Assembly: GCA_030035585.1 (NCBI GenBank)
Contig: CM057472.1
Span: 92,811,601 to 92,875,600, forward strand
Length of the DNA stretch: 64,000 nt
Source of the DNA: Dugong dugon
Lineage: Eukaryota; Chordata; Mammalia; Sirenia; Dugongidae
Direction: 5' to 3'
Shown: piece by piece, positions 1 through 11,798 of the stretch
Position numbering within the stretch: the first letter of the stretch is position 1
How the letters are laid out: every line of letters begins with the position of its first letter
The notes under the pieces: model-generated
The model's database searches: none
The model's input: the letters and a program-made list of their open reading frames with translations, nothing else
Told to the model about the DNA's origin: nothing
Program-made: the position numbers and the translations under genes

Positions 1-79
1 AGTAATGGTCAGAAAGGGATAGAAGTAGTTAGGAAATTGACTGTCAGCAATGCTGAGATTCTCACCAAGAAAAGGGAAT

Positions 80-240
80 ATATGGAGGCTTACGGATTTG
101 AGTCAGAGAACATAGTTTCTGATGCAGGTTCTGCCACTTACTAGCTATATGAACATGAAAATAACATCTAGTTTCATTTGTTTACCAGGAAACAGAGATT
201 TACATGCTTTAAGGGTTAGTGAGACTCAGTTTTGCTAACA
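80..240 (+). mobile_element. MIR-like SINE relic
   Basis: The stretch with 'ttctgccacttactagctat' followed by weaker matches to the MIR core resembles the tRNA-derived MIR SINE shared by mammals. The match is patchy, as expected for an element over 100 million years old. Ends are approximate. Confidence 0.55.
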
Positions 241-350
241 TATTGAAAACACCTGTATATTATTATATGATGCTTATAGAATATTAAGAATAATTATAAG
301 TATAGTCAAATTCCGGAATAAGGACTCACTTTTATCTGCCCAACATAAGA

Positions 351-499
351 AATTGGGCTGGCACAGTGGTTAAGAGCTTGGCTGCTAAGCAACAGGTCGG
401 CAGTTTGAATCCACCAACTGCTCATTGGAAACCCTATGGGGCAGTTCTACTCTGTTCTATAGGGTCACTATGGGTCGAATCAACTCAAAGGCAATGGGT
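351..499 (+). mobile_element. AfroSINE copy
   Basis: A tRNA-derived head ('cacagtggttaagagcttgg', A-box region) is followed by a B-box-like 'cagtttgaatcc' and the AfroSINE body 'ggaaaccctatggggcag' and 'ctatagggtcactatggg'. It ends at 'ggcaatgggta' without a poly(A) tail, as usual for RTE-mobilised SINEs. A short possible target-site duplication, ATAAGA, lies at 345-350 and 500-505. Confidence 0.93.
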
Positions 500-784
500 A
501 TAAGATCTCAGTGGGAAAGAGAAATAGCTTACATTAGAACTTCTAGCAATCTTAAACAAAGAGTCTAGAGCTGTAATATCCAATAAATTAGTCATGAATC
601 ACATATGGGCATTTAAATTTACACTCAAATTAACAATATTAAATGGAATTAAAAATTCTATTCATAGATGACACTAGCCACATTTCAAGTGCTCAGTAAA
701 CAAATGTGCCTAGTGGATACCATATTGGATAATGCAGATATAGATTATTTCCATAATCACAGAGAGTTTTATTGATAAGCTCTG

Positions 785-868
785 CTCTAGACCCTCAATT
801 AGGGACAATTTTTCTCCCCAGGGAACATTTGGCAATGTCTAGAGACATTTTGGTTGTCATGAATTGAA
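785..868 (+). mobile_element. MER5A-like hAT fragment
   Basis: The segment with 'ccccagggaacatttggcaa' and 'gtctagagacattttggttg' matches the 5' half of MER5A, a non-autonomous hAT-Charlie DNA transposon common to placental mammals. Only about 80 bp remain and no terminal inverted repeat pair is visible. Confidence 0.82.
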
Positions 869-992
869 TGGTAGAAACTATAAGATTAAACAGTTAAGGG
901 ACTGGCACCATTTGCTTTTTCTACACTTTGCTGTCTGCCCTTTTATTTAATATTATTTTTAAGTATATTCCTTAACCTAGTAACTGGTAGTT

Positions 993-1138
993 GTTATTGT
1001 TAGCTGCCATCAAGTCAGCTCTGACTTATCACACTTTATGTATAACAGAATGCAATATTCTTGGTCCTATGCCGTCCTCACAACCCTTGCTATATTCAAG
1101 CCCATTGTTGCAGCCACTGTGTCAATGCACATACATAG
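993..1138 (-). mobile_element. RTE (BovB-like) 3' fragment, 5'-truncated
   Basis: Read on the minus strand this is the last ~145 bp of the RTE LINE, with the conserved non-coding tail ('cagccactgtgtcaat' on the plus strand). CTGGTAGTT occurs at 984-992 and again at 1139-1147, a good candidate 9-bp target-site duplication bounding a very short, 5'-truncated insertion. Confidence 0.8.
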
Positions 1139-1147
1139 CTGGTAGTT

Positions 1148-3583
1148 AGGAGAAGCAAAATCTTTTGAAGCACATACATTAGGGAGAATTAATATAATCA
1201 ATAAATCAATGAGGTGACCCAGAGGCCAGTTCCCAATAACCATCATGAAGAATGGAAGTTAATTTTTATGTTGATGGGTATTCAGATTCATTCCACATCA
1301 TTTTGAGGCCCCCACACTATTGAATTCAATCTTTCAGATTGCTCTGGCCTATGTTACAGTATTAATTGATCCTCTTTAGGATACTCCTTCTTCAACAGGC
1401 ACCTTTCTGATTTATTCTTTATCCCTTTTAGGGTCAAATGACGGGCAATTATTATGCCAGCACACCATCACTAAAATGAAGTCACAAATCCTCCATTCCA
1501 TACGTTAACAAGTGGATATGTTTAGAGTTGGCTTTTTATTTTAAACAAATCCTTCGTTGGCAACTTGTTGAAAGTAATTTATATGTCTGGTCTCTCTCAA
1601 CTACTGCCTTTTTGTTTCCTTGATACAACACTGAGAATTCCCTAGACCTTGATGTCAAGTGTGTGATACTAACCAAGAAAGAGGAGATGGGATGGGGATG
1701 AGCTGAAGAAGATTGGAAAAATCAGCTCACGGCCCAATAAAATGAACTGTCACAGAACTGCTATATAATTGTACATTTTTAATTTCTGGAGACAACATTG
1801 GAACACTGGAGGAGAGAAAAATGCCTGATGCACTCTTTTTATTTTTTCTTTAAAATATTTGGTTGGGATGTAAGAATAACAGACAAAAGCCTTTGGGTTT
1901 AGCAGAATCATTAGTGTGAAATAATGTACCTGACTCCAAAAATACATCAAAAAGTAATACGGAATATAAGCCAATTCCCAGCAGTTTGAATTTATTATTT
2001 ATGATGCCAGTTAAACAAGGCTAATGTGCTCTGCAAAAGTGGTTAGAGCTGCTATGCAATATTAGTTGAAATTAGTCAGATGTTACCAGCTCAATACAGA
2101 GTAAATTTGCAAAGGTTTCTGCAAATGACAGTTTGGCTGAGTTAACAAGACAGTTGAAAGCGTCTAAACCGTTTCAGTATTGGCAAGTGGGTTTAGAACC
2201 AAAGTCAGCATTTATTAATGTAGGAAACAAATTAAACCAAAGGAAGGGGGCTGGGGGAAGCAGTAATGAGCTTCAGCATGTTACTTATCATGCAGAACCA
2301 GTCCATAGCATCATCTCTAATCCTTCTTTTACCAGTTTCAAAGAAAACCTAAGAGAGTCACCCTCTTCACGTTTTTTGTCTTCTTTCTATCCAGCTCCCT
2401 GTCCTAAAATTGTATCCCCTAACAATGCCTTCTAGCAGTGAGTTTTGCCCTCCAGGTCCGTAATTATGTCACCTTGGTGCTTCTCAATGAGGTAGTACAG
2501 AAGGATTTTGTTCTCCAATGCAGGGTTGATTAGTAAAATTATCTTGCTAATCAAAATGCACATTATCATAATACTTTATTTTGTAACTTAAAAATAACTT
2601 TCTGATAAATACATTGATTTTTTTTTTCATAAAGTCTTAAAGGAATAGATTACTGACTTATTTTGAAAGCATATACAAAACATCAAGCCCCTAGAATGTA
2701 CATATAGTCAAAAACGTCCACCTACATTTCCCAAACTGAGCAAAGAAGTATTAGTCTACCTGTTTGAATCTTCTTGTTGGGAAGAATCCATAACTGGATT
2801 TTTGGGGAACTTTAAATAATTCTTGAAAACTGAGGAAGTAGGAAATATCCCTTCATTGGAAAAGTGAGCCTGAGGAAATCCATCTTCAAATTTTGTTTGA
2901 ATAATTTCTATGTTTTGCTCTTTTTTTTTTTTTTTCAGTCAGATAAGGCAGACAAACATATTTTGGCAGAATTTTATGTTGAGGGACAAGTATTACGCTC
3001 TTATTAGAGATGGATTCTCCTTGAGGTAAAAAAGAGGCATTGTTTCATGCCCCTGGAGCTGGCCTCCAATCATTATGTAGGTAAACCACGGGAGCTTTAA
3101 AAATACTTCATGAATTTCAGTGAGTATAAAGATAATCTGGGAAGTTTTCATGATTAATGTCATACTTGGAATATGGTACTCTGGGAACTGTATACGTATA
3201 TGTGTAAATTGGATGCATGTACAACTTAGAATCAAGAACCAGTCTCTTAAAACAATCATAAGATTGTTCAACTTAAGTTTATGATATTTAAGTTTCTTCT
3301 CTCCTTTAGCGGTTGCATGTTCTGTCACTACTATTCTGAAATGCTCATGCCCATTATTCTGTTTCAGGCCCCTGGCCTCTGAAATATTCTGAGCGCCATT
3401 CTGAAAATTATTTGTACTTTAATAAGGTAACTAGAGAATAGAAAAATAATACAATATTTCAGATACTAAGGCAACAAAATGGTAATTTTGAGCACCGTTA
3501 AATTTACCTGTAAAATCACCTACTTGTAAGATTTGCCTCAAGGAGTTATGATAGCATACACTTGTAGCAATTTCTACAGCCAT
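1148..3583. other. Unique non-coding stretch
   Basis: No gene or recognised repeat is seen apart from short T runs near 2620 and 2922-2936. The 100-residue frame at 2133-2435 begins with TTG, has no recognisable domain and lies in ordinary AT-rich sequence, so it is not called. Confidence 0.6.
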
Positions 3584-3596
3584 TATCTTCTCTCAG

Positions 3597-3781
3597 AGTC
3601 CCTGTGTAGTCCAAATGGTTAAGCCCTGCACTACTAAGCAAAAAGTTGGCAGTTCAAATCCACCTTAGAAAAAAGGTCATGGTCTTAAAAACACTATCTA
3701 GCATAGAGCTCTACACTGAAGCTCATAGAGTTCCCATGAGTTGGAATTGACTTGAAGGCAGCTGGTTTGGTTTTTATTTGA
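3597..3781 (+). mobile_element. Long-type AfroSINE copy with TSDs
   Basis: A diverged AfroSINE of the longer subtype: tRNA-like head, 'gcagttcaaatccacc' B-box region, extra middle segment, then 'cccatgagttggaattgact' and a T-rich end. It is flanked by a 13-bp duplication with one mismatch, TATCTTCTCTCAG at 3584-3596 and TATCTTCTCTGAG at 3782-3794, which fixes its ends. Confidence 0.9.
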
Positions 3782-3794
3782 TATCTTCTCTGAG

Positions 3795-5724
3795 CTTTGT
3801 ACTACCTTTAAAATAGATGAAACAGGCAGAATTTTTACTATATTATATTTAAGTAAACAAAAGGCCAGAGGCCAGAAGTGGAATGCTCTGGGATACCTAG
3901 GAAATAACTGATAGTTATGAAAACTCATCTCTCTTGATTCTACTGCTCAATTTTTTTGATGCCATATTATGTCACTAAAGAGAGATGTGGAAGTATGTGA
4001 AAGAATTAGAAGAGATAAATCAAAGAGAGCTTAAAAATGAGAAATAAGAGCAAGGTGGGCAATACTGGGATAAGTTAAAAAAGAAAAAATCAGATGCCTC
4101 AGATTGAAAATAGTTCATAACAATCACCCTAAAGTTTGTTCTAAATTTGACAACACATACATTTCCTTTTATGCTTGGGTAGGATTAACTATAACAAAAG
4201 AAAAGTTTAGGAGGGAGTAAGAAAGCACTTCCCTATTCTATTTAGTTTATGGTAATAAATTCCAATTATTTTGAATTGACATTTTTCTGGGGAGTCTAAA
4301 GTTGAATACAAGAATTTCCTTCTCTGCTGTGTTTAAACACCAAAGACAAATGACTTTGCTGAATTCTTTGGCATGGCTCCATTTATTTAAAGCTCATCTA
4401 TGCTTTCATTTCTCTCTTTGGGGGCCCTTTAAGGAAAAAGTATACACACCCACCAAACGTTCAGGATGCTGTGATTCCAGAAGAGAGGTGAGCTAAGCCA
4501 GAGGTGCAGTTCCTCTGTTTTCGCAGCTTCTGTAGACAAATTATCCTAATAGGAATGGATATCAGTTTACTGTGTAAACTTGGGAGAGGTCTCTGGCCCC
4601 ACCTCCTCCATACCTATCTCCCTGCTCTTCTAACCCCATAAAACACTGAAGCTATTAATTCAAGAAATATGTTCACAGATTTTGTTTAGTTCTGCCCCTA
4701 ATCTTGCTCTCATAAATATTTGAAAATTATAGCCAAAGCCAAATTGTGCTTCTCACATAATGGAACTGCAGACAAATGTAACAGTGCAATGCTTGAAAGT
4801 TCTTAGGGGAGGAAAGTGAGAGATGATGAGATTTGGGGACAGTTTATGTGAGCAATTTGTTATGTATGCTGCAGGACTGGCGACTTGATGACAGATTCAC
4901 TTCTTGGTCCTGAACCTTAATTAACAAGGCCCTCTGAGACACACACTGGGAAGCAACAGGGAAATTCTTCTGAGCATTTCACAGATTATTCACTTCTAAT
5001 CTTTGGAGATTTCTTTTATTAATTTTTTTCTTTCTTTGTGAGCTGCAGCTTTGTTGCCTTGACACCCACACTCAAGAGTTATTGGTATCAAACCAAGCTA
5101 TATAAAAAGGTATCAAGCACTTCTCAGATTTTCCACAGTTCAAAGCAGTGTTGGCAGCCCGCTAGCAGTGAAAGATGAGCTGCACCCTGGCTGCACATGC
5201 AAAAAGGAGCACGGTGGTGAGGGTGACAATGGAGAAGCCAACAAAGTAGCCATGGAAGGAAGATGGCTGGATGCTTCCCCAGAAACCTGAGGGTCATATT
5301 CTCCCCCTGCAGGGTAAAAAACACAACCGATACTGTTGTAGACTGAGTACTACCACAGTAGAAATATTGCATTGTTGGAAAAGGATTTTTTTTTTTTTAA
5401 GGAAATATGAGTACCAGCTTTATCAATCAGAAAAAAAAAAAAAAAAAGAGAGAGAGAGAGAGACAGAGAGAATTTCACTTACTTTGGCCTCAGATAGACC
5501 AGAGAGAGACTTTAAGGCTTAGGAATCTACAGAGAACAAAATGCCAGTGTCTAGGATCTATGGTGATAATACTGATCTTCCTGGGAGATAATATGAAATT
5601 AGGAATTTTTAAGAACATTTAGGACATGCAACACTGATATGGTCCCAGGCACAATTTTCCAAGCGTACTTTCAATTTTGTGGTCTGCATTTTCCTATTCC
5701 GGTTGGTAAATGGAGTTGGGGATG
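3795..5724. other. Unique non-coding stretch
   Basis: No gene recognised. It contains an A-run followed by (GA)n at about 5431-5475. The small open frames here (61 to 83 codons, both strands) overlap each other or the low-complexity run and show no family features. Confidence 0.6.
5431..5475. repeat. A-run followed by (GA)n microsatellite
   Basis: About sixteen A residues run directly into GAGAGAGAGAGAGAGACAGAGAG. This is simple sequence with no associated retroposon recognised upstream. Confidence 0.95.
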
Positions 5725-6204
5725 TGTCTTAGTCATCTAATGCTGCTATAACAGAAATACCACAAGTGGATGGTTTTAACGAAGAGAAGTTTATTTCCTC
5801 ACAGTCAAAGTAGGCTAAAAGTCTAAATTCAGGACATCAGGTCCAGGAGAAGGCTTCTTCTCTCTCAGCCTTCTCATCAGTGTTCCCCCGGACTAGGAGC
5901 TTCTCTGTGCAGGGACCCCGGTCCAAAGGACGCGCTCTGCTCCTGGAACTGCTTCTTTGATGGTATGAGGTCCCCCTGTCTCTCTGCTCACTTCTGTCTT
6001 TTATATCTCAAGAGATTGCCTCAGGACACAATCCAATCTTGTAGATTGAGTCCTGCCTTACTAACACAACTGCCACCCATCCTCCCTCATTAATATCATA
6101 GAGGCAGGATTTACAACACATCGGAAAATAACACAATACCAGGAATCATGGCCCAGCCAAACTGATACACACATTTTTGGGAGGACATAATTCAATCCAT
6201 GACA
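5725..6204 (-). mobile_element. Solo LTR, MaLR (MLT1-like) fossil
   Basis: A 480-bp solo LTR in minus orientation. On the plus strand it begins TGTCTTAGTC and ends CCATGACA, the TG...CA termini of an LTR, and its sense 3' end resembles the MaLR/MLT1 end (GGTATTTCTGTTATAGCAGC). The flanks GGATG and GAATG look like a 5-bp target-site duplication with one mismatch. No internal retroviral part remains. It belongs to the same family as the LTRs at 15.9 and 43.1 kb and is probably specific to the afrotherian lineage. Confidence 0.85.
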
Positions 6205-6294
6205 GAATGTAATATGCATTTTAGTTTGTTTTTATCTTTCTAAACCATGATTATTTTTGATATAATTTTAGGGAAAAAATAGTAGGTAGAGCTG

Positions 6295-6420
6295 TTGTGA
6301 TTGACGGATGAGGAAATGAAGATCCAGAGATGTTCAGTGACTTGACAAAGCACACATTAGCGGGCTGCAGATTTGCAGTTCAAAGTCAGCTATCCACACT
6401 CTCAGCTCATCCATGTTTGG
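6295..6420 (-). mobile_element. MIR-like SINE relic, minus strand
   Basis: 'gatgaggaaatgaagatcca' followed by 'gtgacttgacaaagcacaca' is the reverse complement of the MIR core ('ctcagtttcctcatctg...' and 'tgtgaccttgggcaag'). Strongly diverged; ends approximate. Confidence 0.65.
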
Positions 6421-7024
6421 CAGGAATATCTTCCCTTTCTTAAGAGAACCAGCTCTTAAGCATATCTATCTGTAAATAGCATATTCATCTATAAATTCAG
6501 GCATCCTGCAATGTCAATAAAGAGGATTCCGTTGGTGTCCCACACATTGCCCCTGTCAGTAGCCTGAGAGTGTTTTGTAGTACACAGATTGGAAGGGAAA
6601 GTTAACACTCCAGGAGTGGTTCTCAATCAATTAGAGATAGAAATTGTATAAATACCCTAGCTTCCTCTCCTCTTCCAGGGCAAGACTCCAATATGTATTT
6701 GACATGGTAGCTTCTCAGTGTCTACATCAGATTGAGGTCAGTTCCCACGGCCATGACCTACTCGTTAATGCAACTTTTAGTTGATTGCTTATCTCTGCCC
6801 CAAGTCCCCTGTCTTTCATTGCCAAATATACTACTTGCAAACAAATCAACCCAAATTAACACTGTTAATTTGCCAACTTCTTACATACCACACCAGTCTG
6901 ACCTTGAATCCAAAGTTCTCACAACAATCAGAAAAATTCAACTGGGTTCTATGACTTCTGCTCCAGATATATCTTTACTTGTGATCTGCATTGCTACTTT
7001 CGTTTTGAAATAATACTAGCTCAT

Positions 7025-7420
7025 TGGAAAATACAATAAGTAAAGGCAAGAAAGATTAATATAAACATCTAACTCTAAATCCCACCAACTAGAGATAACC
7101 ACAATTTATACATTGGTGAATATTATTCTAGAAACATATATAGATATATTTATGTATATGTGTGCAGAATAAAATCATTATATTTAGTGGTGTAACATCA
7201 TTTTTCACTCAATATATCATGAATATCCTTTAGAGTTTTCCAAAGATTATTGTATTTATAACAGCAGAGAATTTAAGTTGGCCTATACACAGAATTTATT
7301 TAGTCTTTATTATGAGACTTTTTTATCCATTTTCTTTTAACATAAGCATGCTTTAACATTCTTGAACTGAAGAAATATTGGCCTTATTTACATTCCCACC
7401 AGCAGTTAATAAAAACACCA
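7025..7420 (-). mobile_element. Ancient L1M 3'-region fragment
   Basis: 'cccaccaactagagataacc', 'tttttcactcaatatatcat' and 'ttacattcccaccagcag' occur in the order found in old mammalian L1M 3' regions read antisense. Highly diverged and non-coding. Confidence 0.65.
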
Positions 7421-7459
7421 CCAGCTTCAACACAACTCAGTGGTATATCCTTAATAATA

Positions 7460-8159
7460 TTTACTGATTTGTAGTTGACAACTGGATTTTACCACTCTCA
7501 AACATGATTTTTCACTACCCGGTGACTTCCCCTTTATATGGTTGTCCTAAGCGTGGATTCACAGCCTTGCTGCTTGAGAATGAGAACAACTCTGTTGTGA
7601 ACTTTTCAACTTACATGTCTTTGTGGTTGAAAACTATCCTCAACAGCTGTCTGAATATTTTAGTCAATTCTGTCCTAAGCAGCTGCTGGTTTTAGATGGC
7701 TAGTAGGGAAATAAGAATGTGCCAAGGAATTGAAGAAGCAAGGAGATACGACTTTCTGAGGTATTGGAAACTGAACTTCAAGAAGCTGCTTTCTTGCGGG
7801 TGTTTTGATGTGTAGGGGGAAAAACTTTTAACATGTGACCTTCCCATAATATCTAAATCAACAATATCCTGTCTGTTTCTAGGTTGAAAAGCAAAGCTTA
7901 ATAAAAAGAATGCAATAGAGCTGTGCATGAATTTGGCTTTATTTAATCTATGACTTCCCCTATCAGGAACATTGCCCCATGACTTTCACTTTCACAGTTC
8001 TTAGATGGTTATGAGTTTAGTGTCTGCTGAGAAAAACTAGAGGGATTTTAGGGGTTTTCATACTTCCGTGGCACCAGCTACATTGAGAAGCTTGTGGGTG
8101 AGGGGAATCACTCTACTGAGCATCTATGTAATCTGACATCAGATTCCTCACATGTAAGC
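7460..8159. other. Unique non-coding stretch
   Basis: AT-rich sequence with no recognised element. Frames at 7504-7695 (+) and 7692-7928 (-) show no domain, repeat or splice context that would support coding. Confidence 0.55.
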
Positions 8160-8465
8160 ATGCTGACAACAATGTCAGAAGAAAAAAATGTATTGAAAAA
8201 AAAGGAGAACGAGGAGGTGTTAGAAAAGAAATAGAAAGAGATGGGACAAGAGAGAGAAAGAGAAGGAGCGGAAGGAGAAGGAGGAAAACTAGAACAAGCA
8301 CTAGAAGGACAAAGTACGGGAAGAAAGGGCTGATAAAAGAAGGGAAGGAAGGGAGGGAGGGAAGGGAGGAAGGTAGGTAGATAGGTAGGCAGGTTGGTAG
8401 GAAAGAATGAAGAAAGGACGGAGGGAAGAAAGGAAGGAAGGCAGGAAAGGAAGGAAGGACTAGAA
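8160..8465. repeat. Purine-rich GGAA/GGGA low-complexity tract
   Basis: About 300 bp almost free of pyrimidines on the plus strand. It is densest from 8330 to 8460, where GGAA, GGGA and GGTA units alternate. The Leu/Phe/Pro/Ser-rich minus frames here (8108-8518 and 8113-8301) are translations of the opposite polypyrimidine strand and not genes. Confidence 0.92.
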
Positions 8466-8469
8466 TTTA

Positions 8470-10545
8470 GCAGCAGGCAAAAATACCACCTTTTGCTACA
8501 ATATTCTACTAGGAGCAATTTTTAACAACACTTAGATTCAAAATGTAAAATATTTTTAATGGGAAAGAAAGGGGTCTACGCGAGCTATGCCTCTTTCCAT
8601 GAACTCTGTCGAACTGCTACATCTGGCATTGTTCTTAGGTGTGTGTGTTGTGTATGGTGTGCTTCCATGATTTGAGTTAATGAGATCGCTCCCCAGATAG
8701 ACTCAGCTACAAAAGTTTCTGCTTCTGCTGTACAGTGTTTTCTATTTTCTTTTTTGACATGCTGCAGACATCACTCCACCCCTGTCCCAGAAAAGGGAAG
8801 ACTGAAAAATATTCTTTCTGATCTAGCCCATTACTACAGCTCTTCCTACTGAGTTCACAGCTCTGGATATGTAGAAAGAAATGAGTTCAACTGCTGTTGC
8901 ACATAGTAGCTCTCACCTCCAGAATACGTCTCCTCACAGTTGCCTTTCCCATTTCTCTCCCTTTCCACTTCAACCACTCCATTTGGACCCTGATTTCAAT
9001 TCTCCTGCTGCCTGGATCAAAGAAGAGCCAATACCACGATTTCAGTTCCCAGAGTGCCCGGAAATATACTTGGGAGGAAGTTCCTCCACCCAACATACCT
9101 ATTCAGGCTTTGTCAAATAGCCTCAATTATCACTCTTTTGATACTAAGTAGCTAAATTATGTGGCCTCTGAGTAACCGCTATGGTCACCTCCTTTCTATA
9201 TGTCAGATGAGGTTGAGTTATCAGCAAACTGAAGAATATCAGGTGTGTGCATGTGTGTGTGGGGGGGGAGGGGTGTCTGTGGAGGGTAATTGCTGCACCC
9301 TTAGAATAATCCCTAAACCAGTCATTATTGTACCAAAACCTGCAATGAAGTAGGGAAAGCATCAAGATTCATCAGTTAGTACAAACACTAAATTAAAGCA
9401 ATGCTAGCAATATCTATAGTTCAGTGAGACTCTACTGTATGATGGTATTTAAAATACACGCTCTTATTTTATTCATTCCACAGATAATTGTTGCATGAGT
9501 ACCATATGCCATGTACTTTTCTCCATGCTTAAATATACCTGTAAGCAACCCCAAATTATAAAAAATTCGTATCGCTACATTACAGATTAATAAATGGAGG
9601 TTGAGAGAGTTAGGTCAATTTCCCACGTTTACGCAGTTCACGAGTAACAATGCAATAATTGAAACACTCTTAACTGATTTTTCATCATGTGTCATGATGT
9701 CTCTAAACTCAGAATCAAAGAAAAAAATCTGTCTCTACACTTAACTTTTAAAAGTCTGCTTCTATATCAAATTTGAGGCATGGAGAAAATTTATGCCATG
9801 CTTCCATTTCTTTCCCTTCCCTTCCCTCATCTTCTCTTCTTTTCCTATTTATTTCTCTATCACTGTTTTTTTTTTTTTTTAATCTCCCAGGCATTTTTTT
9901 CTTACAGCGGGCTGGGAAGTATCATCTTTTCTTTGAAGAACATGAAAAAATGAGAATTTGAGTGGAGGGAATGCTTTTATTTTTTTTTAGTCTCTATGGT
10001 ATATTTTATTTACGTCTTACAGTGTCGCAGGTGAATTAAACCCTAGTTGCCCATGACAATGAACCAAATTAATAATGCATCTTTGGATTGGCTTTCCTCC
10101 ATCCTTGTTTTATTCTTTCAATTCCCCCAATTCTATCCCCTGAGAGCATCCCCAAACAATACACCTCTTGCAATCACCTGTCTTAGGCTTTTTCCAAGAG
10201 AGATGCCAAACTTAGGAATGACTAACCACTAACCACTAATGACTAACCCAGTCATTTTTGTATAATATTGTAATATTTATTTATCTGTTGTAAAGAATTA
10301 TTTATTTAAGAAATAATAATTGAGAATTTCCCAATGTGCAACTGTTCATTTGCTAAAAGTCATTTGTAACATGTCCCCTATCCCCACTTTCTACCCACCA
10401 TCCCCACCATAGACTTTCATGGATTAAAGGGAACTAACATGCCCTAGTGCACACTGGGTAATCAATCAGTAAATTTTTCCAGTATGATTCCTGACAGGTC
10501 TTAAAGAGGTTCAGAACCGCATTTCCCCTGAGGGCAACAATACCA
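8470..10545. other. Unique non-coding stretch with minor simple repeats
   Basis: No gene recognised. It holds a TG/G tract at 9242-9272, T-rich runs near 9867-9883 and 9977-9989, and MIR/L2-like remains near 9480-9665. Small open frames on both strands overlap each other, typical of chance frames. Confidence 0.5.
9575..9665 (-). mobile_element. MIR-like fragment, minus strand
   Basis: 'ttacagattaataaatggag' followed by 'gagagttaggtcaatttccc' resembles reverse-complement MIR core. Directly upstream (9475-9540) 'ttcattccacagataattgt...' is like the L2/MIR3 'attcaacaaatatttattga' motif. Very old, low identity. Confidence 0.5.
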
Positions 10546-11016
10546 TTAGTAAGAAGTAATAAAACCTCTTAGTGAAAGGGAAATAGGAAAAAAAAACCCT
10601 TCATATTCTCCATACATGTTCAAAATAGAGTACATTTGGACTTCAGTTTCCAGACTTATAGAATAAATTCCTAGTTTAATTTCCACGGCAAAGCCAAGGC
10701 AAACAGGTGCTAGAAAGAATGTCAGCCCCTCCCTTGCATAACCTGGACTCCTGAAGCTCCACGCTGTTGGGGAGTAGTGTCTGAACCAAGGTGGTACAGG
10801 CCAGGCCAGAAGGCGGTGATGCTCCCTACACAGAGCATCAGGAGGGTTCTCTACCCCAGTCTGATCTGGAGGACAGAAGTTTAAAGTGTTTCTTGTGTAG
10901 AGAAATGACTGAGCAAGCACACTAGATGAGGGATAGTCACATACAATCTCTGCAAATTTACCAAAGTGTAAACTCTTAAAAAGGTAAAATAGTGGGTAAG
11001 AAGAAGATATCACCAT
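10546..11016 (-). other. Unassigned 156-codon open frame
   Basis: This minus-strand frame starts at an ATG and is the longest ATG-started frame outside recognised repeats. No domain, signal peptide or protein family is recognised. It has a Phe/Leu/Ser-rich N-terminus and a Pro/Trp-containing middle. The DNA at 10690-10870 is richer in G+C than its surroundings. A chance open frame, an old unrecognised repeat or part of a non-coding exon are all possible. I do not call it a gene. Confidence 0.2.
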
Positions 11017-11025
11017 GAAAGAAAG

Positions 11026-11052
11026 TTTTTTTTTTTTTTTTTTTTTTTTTTA
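11026..11052. repeat. Poly(T) run
   Basis: A run of about 25 T residues. It could be the reverse-strand tail of an old retroposon, but no L1 3' end or SINE body is recognisable directly to its right. Confidence 0.85.
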
Positions 11053-11627
11053 CATTGAATAGTAGCTATAATAGTTTTTATTTTTCCCGTTTCATAAATC
11101 TGTTTCCATGGATTCTGGTGTAGATAGGAAGAGAAGGAATAGAAGAAGCAGCACAAGGAATCTGTTCTTGGGCTATTTCCAGGCAAGACCTGAAATGTGA
11201 ACTCCCAGAGAGACAGCAAGAAAGCTTGCTCTCTTAAGATTCCCAGAGAGGCTTTGCATCTCAGAGAGTTCTGAATTTGCAGAAGATGCCAGTTAATAGT
11301 GTTGCTTTGGAGCATTAATGTAAACCTCAGATCATTTGAGGTTTTCCCTTCTCTCCTTAAAAATGCATCTTTTACTACAGATTAGTGTAAACATTAAAAG
11401 TCATATTCTCCTTCCATTCTTATTTCTGACTTGCATTTACAGGAAAGCCAAAACCTATGAGCTAGGAAATGCCACTAATTTGCAAAAAGGCATTACCGCT
11501 CCAGGCCTGTGGGCTGAATCATGCCCTTCAAAGCCCTTTTTCCCAAACTCACCAATATCCCATCACTTCCCGCACCACACACAGAGCCCTCAAACTAGCA
11601 TTATTTCACAGATCTATCTGACTTTTC

Positions 11628-11798
11628 GCAGCCCTGGTGATGCAGCAGTTAAGAGCTTGGCTGCTATTCAAAAGGTAGGTAGTTCGAATTCACCAGCCAC
11701 TACTTGGAAACCCCACGGACAGTTCTATTCTGTCCTATAGGGTTGCTATGAGTTGGAATCAACTCAACAGCAATAGGTTTGGTTTTTTTTTGTTTTTA
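11628..11798 (+). mobile_element. AfroSINE copy
   Basis: Complete AfroSINE: 'gcagccctggtgatgcagca' head, 'gtagttcgaattcacc' B-box region, 'cctatagggttgctatgag' and 'caataggtttggttttt' tail. The flanks 'tctgactttt' and 'tctaacttt' are a plausible imperfect target-site duplication. Confidence 0.94.

Noticed and set aside
2133-2435. 100-residue plus-strand open frame
   Set aside because: It starts at TTG, has no recognisable domain, and lies in ordinary AT-rich DNA without splice or promoter context.
6600-6640. Second MER5-like terminus ('gtggttctcaa')
   Set aside because: Only about a dozen bases match and no further MER5 sequence follows.
8108-8518. Pro/Leu/Phe/Ser-rich 136-residue frame
   Set aside because: It is the translation of the polypyrimidine strand of a simple-sequence tract.
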